Shown here piece after piece: positions 54,075 to 62,119 of a stretch of DNA of 64,000 nucleotides. Location of the stretch: the NCBI RefSeq assembly GCF_009811555.1, contig NZ_BLIN01000005.1, positions 4,535,501 through 4,599,500 of the forward strand. The letters are read 5' to 3'. Position 1 is the stretch's first letter; the number at the start of each line of letters is the position of its first letter. A model generated the notes under the pieces. That model saw only the letters and a list, made by a program, of their open reading frames with translations, was not told the DNA's origin and did not search any database. The DNA comes from Streptomyces caniferus (GTDB lineage Bacteria > Actinomycetota > Actinomycetes > Streptomycetales > Streptomycetaceae). The position numbers were made by a program, and so were the translations under genes.

Positions 54075-54151
54075 GGGGAATCAGGAAGAAGGAGTGGGGG
54101 AAGAGGCGGGGAAAGGCGGTCGCGACACCGGAGGTGGGCGTGGGTGCGGCG

Positions 54152-54862
54152 TCAGCGACCGGCCAGCAAGGCCTCCACGGCCTGCTTCGGCTTCTCCAGT
54201 ACGTCGCGGATGCTCTGCTGAGCGGCCTCCGGGTCGCCCGCCGCGATCGCCTCCATGACCGCGACATGATCGCCGTGCGCGACCTTCGGCATCGCCCGGT
54301 CGCCGAGATAGCCGACCAGCGCCTCCCGGACCGAGCTGCTGAACCAGCCGTAGGTCGCCGTCAGCGCGGTGTTGTGCGCGGCCTCGACGACGGCCTTGTG
54401 GAAGGCGACGTCGTGATCGGCGTAGAGCTCCAGGCTGCCGGAGGCGGGCTGTCCCTCCGCGTCCGCCAGCTCGGCCTGGGCGTCCAGAGCCGCACGCATC
54501 CGCTCCAGGTCGGCGGGCAGATGGCGCAGCGCGGCCAGCCGGGCGGCCTCCGCCTCCAGGGCGATACGCAGCTCCAGCACGTCGCGGATGCCGGCCCGCT
54601 GGACGCCGCGCATGATGTCGCCCGGGTCCGTGGTGGAGACGACGAAGGTGCCCTCGCCCTGCCGTGAGCGCAGCATCCCGGCGTGTACGAGCACCCGCAC
54701 CGCCTCGCGGACGGTGTTGCGGCCGACCTGGAGCTGCTCGGCGAGCGCATGCTCGGTGGGGATCCGGGACCCCACCCGCCACTCCCCGGCGGCCAGTTGG
54801 GACCGCAGGGTGTCGACGACGGTGTCCACGAGGGAGCGCCGTCCCACTGCCTGCAGTGCCAT
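54152..54862 (-). CDS. FadR/GntR-family regulator
   Basis: 236 residues. GntR winged helix (~8-75: Ile-Pro-Thr-Glu-His-Ala-Leu-Ala-Glu-Gln-Leu-Gln-Val-Gly-Arg-Asn-Thr-Val-Arg) followed by an all-helical FCD ligand domain with metal-type Asp/His residues (Ala-Asp-His-Asp-Val-Ala-Phe-His). Start ATG 54862; a TTG start 11 codons upstream is possible. Upstream of the CynX-type MFS gene on the same strand, which it likely controls. Ligand probably a small carboxylate. Confidence 0.9.
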   Translation of the reverse strand: MALQAVGRRSLVDTVVDTLRSQLAAGEWRVGSRIPTEHALAEQLQVGRNTVREAVRVLVHAGMLRSRQGEGTFVVSTTDPGDIMRGVQRAGIRDVLELRIALEAEAARLAALRHLPADLERMRAALDAQAELADAEGQPASGSLELYADHDVAFHKAVVEAAHNTALTATYGWFSSSVREALVGYLGDRAMPKVAHGDHVAVMEAIAAGDPEAAQQSIRDVLEKPKQAVEALLAGR

Positions 54863-54910
54863 GTCCGATCCGCCCGCCCTCTTGCCCCGGGCCAACCTTT
54901 TTGCCCGGTC

Positions 54911-54933
54911 ATCCTACAACTGATGCATTCATC
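54911..54933. promoter_or_regulatory. Possible gntR promoter/operator
   Basis: TAGGAT on the reverse strand (54911-54916) as -10, next to GATG-N4-CATC (54922-54933), a small inverted repeat that could be the GntR self-operator. Low certainty. Confidence 0.3.
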
Positions 54934-54946
54934 GTACACGGAACTG

Positions 54947-55086
54947 GCGGAGGTGCGAGAAGCCCGAGGGCGGAGGCGCGGGAAGCCCGAGGGAGGAGGC
55001 GCGGCAAGGCGAGGGAGGAGGTGCGGGAAGCCGAGGGAGGAGGAGAGGCAAGGCGAGGGAGGAGGAGAGGCAAGGCGAGGGAGCGC
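54947..55086 (+). repeat. 22-bp purine-rich tandem repeats
   Basis: About six units of a 22-bp GA-rich motif such as GGAGGAGGAGAGGCAAGGCG; the last two units are identical, the first are diverged. They fill the gap between the end of the decarboxylase gene and the start of the gntR gene. No intervening unique spacers, so this is not a CRISPR array. Confidence 0.85.
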
Positions 55087-55126
55087 GAGGGGGCGGGCCC
55101 TGCCGGTTTCCGTGGGCCCGCCGGTC

Positions 55127-56629
55127 TCACAGTCCGATGTCGCGCTCCTGGATGTCCGCGAGGGATTCGCGCCGTACGAGGAGGCGGGCCTGCCCTTCGG
55201 TGACGGCGACGACCGGTGGCCGGCCGACGAGGTTGTAGGCGGAGGCCATCGAGAGGTGGTACGCGCCGGCGACGGGGACGGCCAGCAGATCGCCGGGGCG
55301 GAGGTCACCGGGCAACTGGACGTCGGCGGCGAGCACATCGCCGGCCTCGCAGTGCCGGCCGACCACGGTGACCGGTTCCGGCGCGGCGGACGGGCGGCGG
55401 CCGATCAGCCGCGGCGCATAGCGCACCCCGTACAGCGCGGGCCGAGGGTTGTCGCTCATCCCGCCGTCCACCGCCACGAAGGTGTGCGCCCCGGTCCGTT
55501 TGACGGACAGTACCCGGTAGAGGACGACACCGGCCGGGCCCACGATGGCGCGGCCGGGTTCGACGGCGAGCCGGGGCACCGGCAGCCCGGCCGCCGCGCA
55601 GCCGCGGGCCAGTTCGGCGCGGAGCCGGCTGCCGAGGGAGGCGAGGTCGAGGGTGGGCTCGCCGGGGCGGTAGGCGATGCCGTGGCCGCCCCCGAGGTCC
55701 AGCTCGGGCAGCGTGATGCCGTGCTGCTCGTGGATCCGGGCCAGCAGGCCTGTCAGCCGGCGTACGGCCGACAGGTAGGGCTTGACGGTGGTGATCTGTG
55801 AGCCCAAGTGGCAGTGCAGGCCGACGAGTTCGAGGCGCGGCTGGCCGAGTACCCGCGCGAGGGCGTGCTGGGCGGAGCCGTCGGTGAGGGACAGCCCGAA
55901 CTTCTGGTCGTCGGTCCCGGTACGGATCTTGGCGTGGCCGCCGGCGGCGATGCCCGGGACGACCCGGATCAGCACCTTCTGCCGGGCGCCCGGGGGGACC
56001 GCGGCGGCCAGCCGGGCGATCTCCGAGGTGCTGTCGATGACGATCCGGCCGACGCCGAGCCGCAGCGCGGCCCGCAGGTCGGCCGGGCTCTTGGCGTTGC
56101 CGTGCAGCACGATCCGTTCGGGCGGGAAGCCGGCTGCGACGGCCAGTTCCAGTTCGCCGGCGGAGCAGACGTCCAGGCCGAGCCCCTCTTCCCGCACCCA
56201 GTGCACCAGGGCGCGGCACAGGAACGCCTTGGCGGCGTAGTAGACGTCGGCGCCGGGGAAGGCCCGGAGGTAGGCGCGGCAGCGGTGGCGCACCTCGGCC
56301 TCGTCCAGGACGTAGGCGGGGGTGCCGAAGCGGTCGGCGACCTCGGTGAGCGGGACGCCGGCCACGGCGAGATCGTCATGGCCGACCGGTGCCGTGGACC
56401 TGGGCCAGACGGACAGCGGATCGACGGCGGACATCGGATCGACGGCGGGCGGCGCAGCGACAGCAGACGCCCGCCCGGCGGCGGACGGCGGTTCGCCTGC
56501 GGCCCGCGCCGCTGTCGCCGCTGGGCTGGTCGCTACAGGGCTGGTCGCCCCGGGGGCGGTCCCCACGGCGGCGGACGGCGACGGCGCACCCGTTCCGGGA
56601 TGGGCGCGGGGCAGGGTGTGGTGGCTCAT
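55127..56629 (-). CDS. Diaminopimelate decarboxylase-like PLP enzyme (LysA paralogue)
   Basis: 500 residues. Residues 1-~80 are Ala/Pro/Ser-rich. The alanine-racemase-type barrel carries the PLP lysine in Tyr-Tyr-Ala-Ala-Lys-Ala-Phe and His-Cys-His-Leu-Gly-Ser-Gln; the C-terminal barrel has the active Cys in His-Cys-Glu-Ala-Gly-Asp and Val-Asp-Gly-Gly-Met-Ser-Asp-Asn-Pro-Arg-Pro, all typical of LysA. ATG 56629 has GAGGG ~11 nt upstream. The gene is far from thrA/hom-type genes, and a small SAV_915-like gene precedes it, so it may be a dedicated paralogue, for example in siderophore or specialised metabolism. Confidence 0.88.
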   Translation of the reverse strand: MSHHTLPRAHPGTGAPSPSAAVGTAPGATSPVATSPAATAARAAGEPPSAAGRASAVAAPPAVDPMSAVDPLSVWPRSTAPVGHDDLAVAGVPLTEVADRFGTPAYVLDEAEVRHRCRAYLRAFPGADVYYAAKAFLCRALVHWVREEGLGLDVCSAGELELAVAAGFPPERIVLHGNAKSPADLRAALRLGVGRIVIDSTSEIARLAAAVPPGARQKVLIRVVPGIAAGGHAKIRTGTDDQKFGLSLTDGSAQHALARVLGQPRLELVGLHCHLGSQITTVKPYLSAVRRLTGLLARIHEQHGITLPELDLGGGHGIAYRPGEPTLDLASLGSRLRAELARGCAAAGLPVPRLAVEPGRAIVGPAGVVLYRVLSVKRTGAHTFVAVDGGMSDNPRPALYGVRYAPRLIGRRPSAAPEPVTVVGRHCEAGDVLAADVQLPGDLRPGDLLAVPVAGAYHLSMASAYNLVGRPPVVAVTEGQARLLVRRESLADIQERDIGL

Positions 56630-56646
56630 GTCGGTGTGGCCCTCCC

Positions 56647-56985
56647 TCAGACGGCCCGTAGGTGCTGACCACAGCCCGCCCGTACGTGCTGACCACGGGA
56701 GAGGCCCGGGGCGAACCGTGGGTCGACGGTCAGGACCCTCGCTCCGACGGGCTCGGCCAGCGCACGCAGCGCGGGTTCGGAGAGCCTGACCCAGGGCTGG
56801 TCGCCGCCGAGGGCCGCGGCGAGCCGCTGGAGCGAGGTGAAGCCGACGGCGGTACGGCCGCCGAGCGGCGTGCGGAACAGGCGGGCCGTGCAGCCCGCGG
56901 GGCCCGACCGGACAGGGACGAAGAGAAGCCCGGCCGGGACACGATCGGCAGGCTCGGGATCTTCCGCGTACAGAAGGTGGGACAC
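56647..56985 (-). CDS. SAV_915-family small protein
   Basis: 112 residues, soluble, resembling SseB/SAV_915-like Streptomyces proteins (Gly-Leu-Leu-Phe-Val-Pro-Val-Arg near the start, then Arg-Thr-Ala-Val-Gly-Phe-Thr-Ser). GTG 56985 lies 7 nt after GAGGAG. 17 bp before the decarboxylase gene, so co-transcribed. Function unknown. Confidence 0.75.
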   Translation of the reverse strand: MSHLLYAEDPEPADRVPAGLLFVPVRSGPAGCTARLFRTPLGGRTAVGFTSLQRLAAALGGDQPWVRLSEPALRALAEPVGARVLTVDPRFAPGLSRGQHVRAGCGQHLRAV

Positions 56986-57212
56986 GGCGTTGCTCCTCGC
57001 ACGGGACCTCGGCCCCGGACCAGTGGGAAACGCATGCGCCGGGGCTCGGCCCTGACGCTATTCCCGGGGAACGGGCCACTCGGACGGTCCCTGACGCGTC
57101 ATTGACGGGTTGTGGGCGCTACTTGACGCGATGCTGCTGCCCGGTGGCCCAGGGTGCGGCGGTGGTGACGCCGCGGCGCGGTCCGTGGCCCGCCGCGCTT
57201 GACCTTGACACT

Positions 57213-57228
57213 GTGGAAAGCACTCCAC
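57213..57228. promoter_or_regulatory. Possible MerR operator
   Basis: GTGGA-N6-TCCAC inverted repeat, following two TTGAC-type -35 elements (57199-57210). Fits autoregulation by the MerR protein encoded from 57240. Confidence 0.4.
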
Positions 57229-57239
57229 TGGAAGGCGTC

Positions 57240-58211
57240 ATGTTCACCATCGGAGATTTCGCCCAGTACGGCCGTGTGTCGGCCCGCATGCTGCGCCATT
57301 ACGACGCGATCGGGCTGCTGCGCCCGGCCCGCACCGACCCCGTCAGCGGCTACCGCTTCTACGAGGCGGCCCAGCTCGCCCGGCTCAACCGCATCATCGC
57401 GCTCAAGGACCTCGGATTCAGCCTTCAGCAGGTGAGGGCGATTCTGGCCGAGGAGGTGAGCGTGCCGGAGCTGCGCGGCATGCTGCGGCTGCGGCGGGCG
57501 GAGCTGGAAGCGGCGCTGACGGCGGCGGGTGCGCGGCTGGCGCAGGTCGAGGCGAGGCTCCGGACGATCGAGAGCGAGGGACGCATGTCTGCCGACGATG
57601 TGGTGGTCAAGCGCACCGAGACGGTACTGCTCGCGGAGCTGAGCGGGAGGGCCGCGAGTTACGGGCCCGAGGACATCGGGCCGGTCATCCAGCCGCTCTA
57701 CGACGAGCTGTGCCGACTCCTGGAGACGGCCGGGGTGACCCCGGCGGGACCGGGCCTGGCGTACTACGAGGACGCCCCGGTGCCGGCGGCGGCAAAAACG
57801 GGTGGGGCGCTCGCGCCGCCCGGAGAAGCCACCCCCAACCCCCCTGCCCACACAGCCCCGGGTGGCGACGCCGTCCTCGTCCACGCGGGGATGGTGATCA
57901 CCCACGAGGCGCTGGCCAAGGCCGGTGTCACCGTCGACCGCGCATCCGGCCGCCCCGGCACCCCCTCCGCCGCACCGGTCCCCACCGGCCTCGGCTTCGA
58001 CGTCGTCATGCTCCCCGCCCTCGACTGCGCCGCCACGGTGGTGCACCGCGGTCCGATGAGCCGGATCCTGCCGACCGCCCAGAATCTCGCGCACTGGATC
58101 GACGCCAACGGCTACCGCTCCGCCGGGTACGCCCGCGAGCTGTATCTGGAGTGCCCGCCGGACCAGGAGGACTGGGTCACCGAGATCCAGGAGCCGGTGG
58201 TGCGGGCCTGA
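57240..58211 (+). CDS. MerR-family regulator with GyrI-like effector domain
   Basis: 323 residues. The MerR helix-turn-helix (~2-70) begins Phe-Thr-Ile-Gly-Asp-Phe-Ala-Gln-Tyr-Gly; a coiled coil (~80-115) and a C-terminal GyrI/BmrR-like ligand domain with Glu-Leu-Tyr-Leu-Glu-Cys-Pro near the end follow. An Ala/Pro/Gly-rich insert interrupts that domain (~185-215). Such proteins sense hydrophobic drugs. GGAAGG is 4 nt before ATG 57240. Its last 35 bp overlap the convergent LysR gene. Confidence 0.9.
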   Translation: MFTIGDFAQYGRVSARMLRHYDAIGLLRPARTDPVSGYRFYEAAQLARLNRIIALKDLGFSLQQVRAILAEEVSVPELRGMLRLRRAELEAALTAAGARLAQVEARLRTIESEGRMSADDVVVKRTETVLLAELSGRAASYGPEDIGPVIQPLYDELCRLLETAGVTPAGPGLAYYEDAPVPAAAKTGGALAPPGEATPNPPAHTAPGGDAVLVHAGMVITHEALAKAGVTVDRASGRPGTPSAAPVPTGLGFDVVMLPALDCAATVVHRGPMSRILPTAQNLAHWIDANGYRSAGYARELYLECPPDQEDWVTEIQEPVVRA

Positions 58212-59121
58212 GGCGCTCCGTATCGCCGCCGCCCAGACAGGCGGTGACCGTCTCGGCGAACGCCACCGCCGCCGGGCTCAGCGCCTCCCACCGGCGTACC
58301 GCCCAGCCGGTGGCCAGTGGGGGCAGCGCGGCGATCGGGATCAGCCGCAGTGCCGGATGGGCGGCGGCGTGCAGGCCCGGCAGCTGGGGGACGACCGCAT
58401 GGCCGACGCCGAGTTCGGCGAGCAGCAGGGCGGTGTCCCAGTCGGCGACGCTGGTGGTGCTCGGGGGCGGCACGGGGCCGGCTTCCCGGTGGCCGAGGTG
58501 TCCGTCGAGGCGCATACGGGAGGTGGAGTTCTCCGGCAGCCGGATGTGCCGGATACCGGCCAGTTCGTCGGGCTCGATCCGCTCCCGGCCGGCGAGCGGG
58601 TCATCGGCGCGCACGGCGAGCACCCAGGGCAGCCGGACCACCGGATGCTGCTCGATGCCGCGCACCGGCGGCCCTATGGTGATCCAGGCCAGCTCGGAGC
58701 TGCCGTCCGCGACGGCCTCGAAGCAGCGGCGGCTGGAACTCTCGGTCTGGAACTCCAGGTTGACGTGCGGATGGCGGGCGCGGAAGGCGACCACCGCCTC
58801 GGACATGAAGTGCCGGACGGTCGTGGCGCCGGTGGTCACCCGGACCGTGCCGCCGTCCCCCGCGCGCAGATCGGCCAGCCGGCGCAGCGCCAGGTCCAGC
58901 CCGTCGATGCCGTCCGCCGCCGCGCGGTGCAGGATCCGGCCCGCCTGGGTCGGCGCCACACCGCGCGGCCGCCGCTCCAACAGACCGATGCCCGCCTCTC
59001 GTTCGAGGCGTTTGACGCGCTGGCTCACGGCCGACTGGGTGCATCCGAGATCACGGGCGACGGCGCTGAGACTGCCCGCCTCGCATACGGCCACGAAGAC
59101 GCGCAGATCGTCGAGGGTCAC
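58177..59121 (-). CDS. LysR-family regulator
   Basis: 314 residues. Winged helix Leu-Ser-Ala-Val-Ala-Arg-Asp-Leu-Gly-Cys-Thr-Gln-Ser-Ala-Val-Ser-Gln (~17-33) and a LysR effector domain. GTG 59121 is preceded, 6 nt away, by TACGGT (59128-59133, reverse strand) and no ribosome site, suggesting a leaderless mRNA. Its 3' end overlaps the MerR gene tail to tail. Next to a DHA2 exporter gene on the same strand, which it may regulate. Confidence 0.88.
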   Translation of the reverse strand: MTLDDLRVFVAVCEAGSLSAVARDLGCTQSAVSQRVKRLEREAGIGLLERRPRGVAPTQAGRILHRAAADGIDGLDLALRRLADLRAGDGGTVRVTTGATTVRHFMSEAVVAFRARHPHVNLEFQTESSSRRCFEAVADGSSELAWITIGPPVRGIEQHPVVRLPWVLAVRADDPLAGRERIEPDELAGIRHIRLPENSTSRMRLDGHLGHREAGPVPPPSTTSVADWDTALLLAELGVGHAVVPQLPGLHAAAHPALRLIPIAALPPLATGWAVRRWEALSPAAVAFAETVTACLGGGDTERLRPAPPAPGSR

Positions 59122-59299
59122 CCGCGTACCGTAGCCGTCAACCCAAGCTCTTTCTAAGGGATTTGGAAGGAAACCCGAGGATTGACTTGGAAGTGCGGAC
59201 GCGGGGAAGATCGCCGCAGGGCCCAGGGCGGCAACCCGGAACCGCGTACGGCCGTACGGTTCCGGGTGCCGACCCGCGCCGGGGCGCGTTCCGTCGTGG

Positions 59300-60913
59300 C
59301 TACGCCCCCGCTCGCGCACCCTCCCGCACCGGAGCCGCCGCGGCCCCCTGCCCGTGCCGGCCGGCCGGACCGTCGCCGCTCTCCTCACGCCGTACCACCG
59401 CGAGGACCAGCAGCCCGCCCGCCAGGGCCGCCACCCCGGAGATCAGCATGATGTCCGTCAGCCCGGAGACATACGCGGACCCGACGGCCGTACGGGAGGC
59501 GCCGGGCCGTACGGCGTCGCGCAGCGCGGTGGCGAAGACGGTGCCGAGGACCGCGATGCCCAGGGCGTAGCCCAGCTGGCGGAAGGTGTTCACGGCGCCG
59601 CTCGCCATCCCCGCCCGCTGCGGGGGCGCCGCGCCGAGCGCCGCGGAGACCAGGACCGGCATCGCCGCCCCGATGCCCAGCCCGCTCACCGCGAGCCCGG
59701 GGACCAGTGCCGCCCAGCCGGCGTCGTCGTCCAGCAGCGCGCGGGACAGCAGCGCCCCGGCCCCCACGAGCAACAGGCCGACACCGATCGGGAGTTGGGG
59801 TGCCATCCGCTGCAGCCGCCGGCCGCCCAGGGCGCCGACCAGCAGGGACATCAGCGCCATCGGGGTCACCGCGAGACCCGCCTGCACCGGGCTCAGGCCG
59901 ACGATGTTCTGCACCCACAGCCCCACGAACGTCAGATACGGGAACGCCGCGGCCTGCAACAGCAGCGCCGCCGCCATCAGCGCCGCGAACGACGGCCGGC
60001 GCAGCAGACCCAGGTCGAGCAGCGGCCGCCGCACCCGCCGTTCGACGACGAGGAAGACCAGCAGCGCGAGCGCCGCGCCGCCGAGCGAGGCGAGCGTCCC
60101 GTACTCCGTCCAGCCCTCCTCGCCACCGCGGATCAGCCCGTACGTCAGCGCGCCCGCGCACGCCGTGAAGGACGCGGCACCCGGCCAGTCGATACGGGCG
60201 AGGGGACTCCTCGCGACCGCGTCCGTTCCAGCGTGGGGGAGGGTGCCGTGCGACTCCTTCACCCGGCGCAGGGTGATCCAGGCCGCGACGGCGGTCAGCG
60301 GCAGATTGACCAGGAAGATCGCCCGCCAGTCCACGTACTCGGTGAGCAGCCCGCCCAGTACGGGCCCGGCCGCGGCGGCGGCGCCGCTGGTGCCGCCCCA
60401 GACGCCGAACGCCACACCACGGTCCCGGCCCTGGTACGTGGCCATCAGCAGGGGGGTGTTGGTGGCGAACATCGCCGCTGCGCCCATGCCCTGGACGGCG
60501 CGGGCCGCCACCAGGGTGCCCGCGTCGGGAGCCAGACCGCAGGCCAGCGAGGCGAGCGCGAACAGCGCCAGCCCGGCCACGTACAGCCGGCGCCGTCCGA
60601 AGAGGTCGGCGGCCGAGCCCGCCACCATCAGCAGCGCGGCCAGCGCCAGCGCGTAGATGTCCATCACCCACTGGAGCGAGGTGAAGGAGGCGCCCAGGCC
60701 GTCGGCTATCCGGGGCAGCGCGGTGTTCACGATCGTCACATCGACCAGCAGAAGGAAGTTGCCGAGGGTGATGGCGGCCAGCGGCCACCACTTCCCGGCC
60801 CGCCTGTCCGCCGGACCCTCCTGCGTCCTTCCGCCGGGTGCTCCGCCCGGCTCCCCGCCCGCGCCCGCCGCCCGGCCGCTGCCCGCGGTCCCCCTCTCGG
60901 GTGCGTTCCGCAT
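59300..60913 (-). CDS. MFS drug exporter, DHA2 (EmrB/QacA) family, 14 TM
   Basis: 537 residues. The first ~40 residues are Gly/Arg-rich; then about fourteen TM helices, with Leu-Leu-Val-Asp-Val-Thr-Ile-Val-Asn-Thr-Ala-Leu-Pro (TM1 motif D1) and motif A Asp-Leu-Phe-Gly-Arg-Arg-Arg. ATG 60913 follows GGAGGAAAGG. Divergent from a tandem Lrp regulator across 141 bp containing a symmetric operator, which is its likely controller. Confidence 0.92.
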   Translation of the reverse strand: MRNAPERGTAGSGRAAGAGGEPGGAPGGRTQEGPADRRAGKWWPLAAITLGNFLLLVDVTIVNTALPRIADGLGASFTSLQWVMDIYALALAALLMVAGSAADLFGRRRLYVAGLALFALASLACGLAPDAGTLVAARAVQGMGAAAMFATNTPLLMATYQGRDRGVAFGVWGGTSGAAAAAGPVLGGLLTEYVDWRAIFLVNLPLTAVAAWITLRRVKESHGTLPHAGTDAVARSPLARIDWPGAASFTACAGALTYGLIRGGEEGWTEYGTLASLGGAALALLVFLVVERRVRRPLLDLGLLRRPSFAALMAAALLLQAAAFPYLTFVGLWVQNIVGLSPVQAGLAVTPMALMSLLVGALGGRRLQRMAPQLPIGVGLLLVGAGALLSRALLDDDAGWAALVPGLAVSGLGIGAAMPVLVSAALGAAPPQRAGMASGAVNTFRQLGYALGIAVLGTVFATALRDAVRPGASRTAVGSAYVSGLTDIMLISGVAALAGGLLVLAVVRREESGDGPAGRHGQGAAAAPVREGARAGA

Positions 60914-61009
60914 GACCTTTCCTCCACGTGTCTCGCCGGGCGGAACCATGCCGCGCCGCCCTGTAGTGCCGACGCCACAGTGCGGCCCGTGCCGCCCGTT
61001 CTCCCAGCC

Positions 61010-61026
61010 ACCGCACTGCCTGCGGT
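61010..61026. promoter_or_regulatory. Candidate Lrp-type operator between exporter and lrp genes
   Basis: ACCGCA-CTGCC-TGCGGT, exact 6-bp arms with 5-bp spacer, 29 bp before the lrp start and about 100 bp before the exporter start. Confidence 0.5.
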
Positions 61027-61042
61027 GCAATCCGACACGCGC

Positions 61043-61048
61043 TAGCCT
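61043..61048 (+). promoter_or_regulatory. -10 TAGCCT, leaderless promoter of the lrp gene
   Basis: Ends 6 nt before GTG 61055. No ribosome site in between. Confidence 0.45.
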
Positions 61049-61054
61049 CGAATG

Positions 61055-62119
61055 GTGAAAACCGACGGGATGTCCGATGTACCGGTACAGGGGAGAGCCG
61101 CCGGCCACCCCTCCGGGGGCACCACCGGCTTCGACGCCCTCGACCGCCGGCTCGTGCACGCGCTGCAGCTGGACGGCCGGGCGCCGTTCAGCCGGATCGC
61201 CGCCGTGCTCGGTGTCTCCGACCAGACCGTCGCCCGGCGCTACACCCGCCACCGCACCAACGGCGCGCTCAAGGTGCTCGGGCTGGCCGACGCGCGGGCG
61301 CTGGGCGACATCGAATGGATGGTGCGGGTCCAGTGCACACCGGACGCCGCCGCCTCCGTCGCCGAGGCGCTGGCCCGCCGCACGGACACGTCCTGGGTGA
61401 GTCTGATGTCCGGCGGCACCGAGATCGCCGCGGTCTGCCGGGCCGCGAGCAGCGACGACAGCGATGCCCTGCTGCTGCAGAAGCTGCCGCGCACCCCGAG
61501 CGTCATCGGCGTCACCGCGCACTGCCTGCTGCACGAGTTCTTCGGCGGCCCGCAGGGCCTGATCAGCAAGTCCGGTGCGCTCACCGATGCACAGATCGCT
61601 GAGCTGAGCCCAAAGCCGCCCCACGATCCGCCCGGTGCCGGGGTGACGCTCACCGACGCCGACCGCCGGCTCTTCGACGCGCTCGCCCGGGACGGCCGGG
61701 CGCCGCTGGGCGAGCTCGCCGCCTGCACCGGCTGGTCGCCCAGCACCGTCCGCCGCCGGCTCGCGGAGCTGCGGGCGGACGGTGTCCTGTACTTCGACGT
61801 CGACTACGACCTGCGGCAGTTCGGGTACGGCGTGATGGTCGCCCTCTGGCTGTCCGTCGCTCCCGCCGAACTCGCCGCCGCGGGCGAGGCGTTGGCCGCC
61901 CACCCGGAGGTCGCCTTCGCCTGCGCCACCACCGGGCCCCACAACCTCTTCGCGTCCGTGCTGTGCCGGAACGTCGGCGCGCTCTACTCCTATCTGACGA
62001 CCCGGGTCGCGGCACTGCCCGGCGTACGGGCGATGGAGAGCGCGCCCCGCATCCGGCACCTCAAGGGGCCGGGGCCGCTGGTCCTCACCTCCCCCGCCGG
62101 CGCGGGACGCCGCCGGTGA
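61055..62119 (+). CDS. Lrp/AsnC-family regulator, two tandem units
   Basis: 354 residues made of two Lrp-like halves. The first has a helix-turn-helix (Ser-Arg-Ile-Ala-Ala-Val-Leu-Gly-Val-Ser-Asp-Gln-Thr-Val-Ala-Arg-Arg) and a RAM-like domain; the second has a helix-turn-helix (Leu-Gly-Glu-Leu-Ala-Ala-Cys-Thr-Gly-Trp-Ser-Pro-Ser-Thr-Val-Arg-Arg-Arg) and another RAM-like domain. Start GTG 61055 fits the -10 spacing; ATG 61052 is one codon earlier. Its stop overlaps the GTG of the rhomboid-like gene. Divergent exporter suggests amino-acid or drug-linked control. Confidence 0.88.
   Translation: MKTDGMSDVPVQGRAAGHPSGGTTGFDALDRRLVHALQLDGRAPFSRIAAVLGVSDQTVARRYTRHRTNGALKVLGLADARALGDIEWMVRVQCTPDAAASVAEALARRTDTSWVSLMSGGTEIAAVCRAASSDDSDALLLQKLPRTPSVIGVTAHCLLHEFFGGPQGLISKSGALTDAQIAELSPKPPHDPPGAGVTLTDADRRLFDALARDGRAPLGELAACTGWSPSTVRRRLAELRADGVLYFDVDYDLRQFGYGVMVALWLSVAPAELAAAGEALAAHPEVAFACATTGPHNLFASVLCRNVGALYSYLTTRVAALPGVRAMESAPRIRHLKGPGPLVLTSPAGAGRRR

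Noticed and set aside
54021..55086. Regular short repeats that might look like a CRISPR array
   Set aside because: The units are contiguous, without unique spacers, and no cas genes are near.
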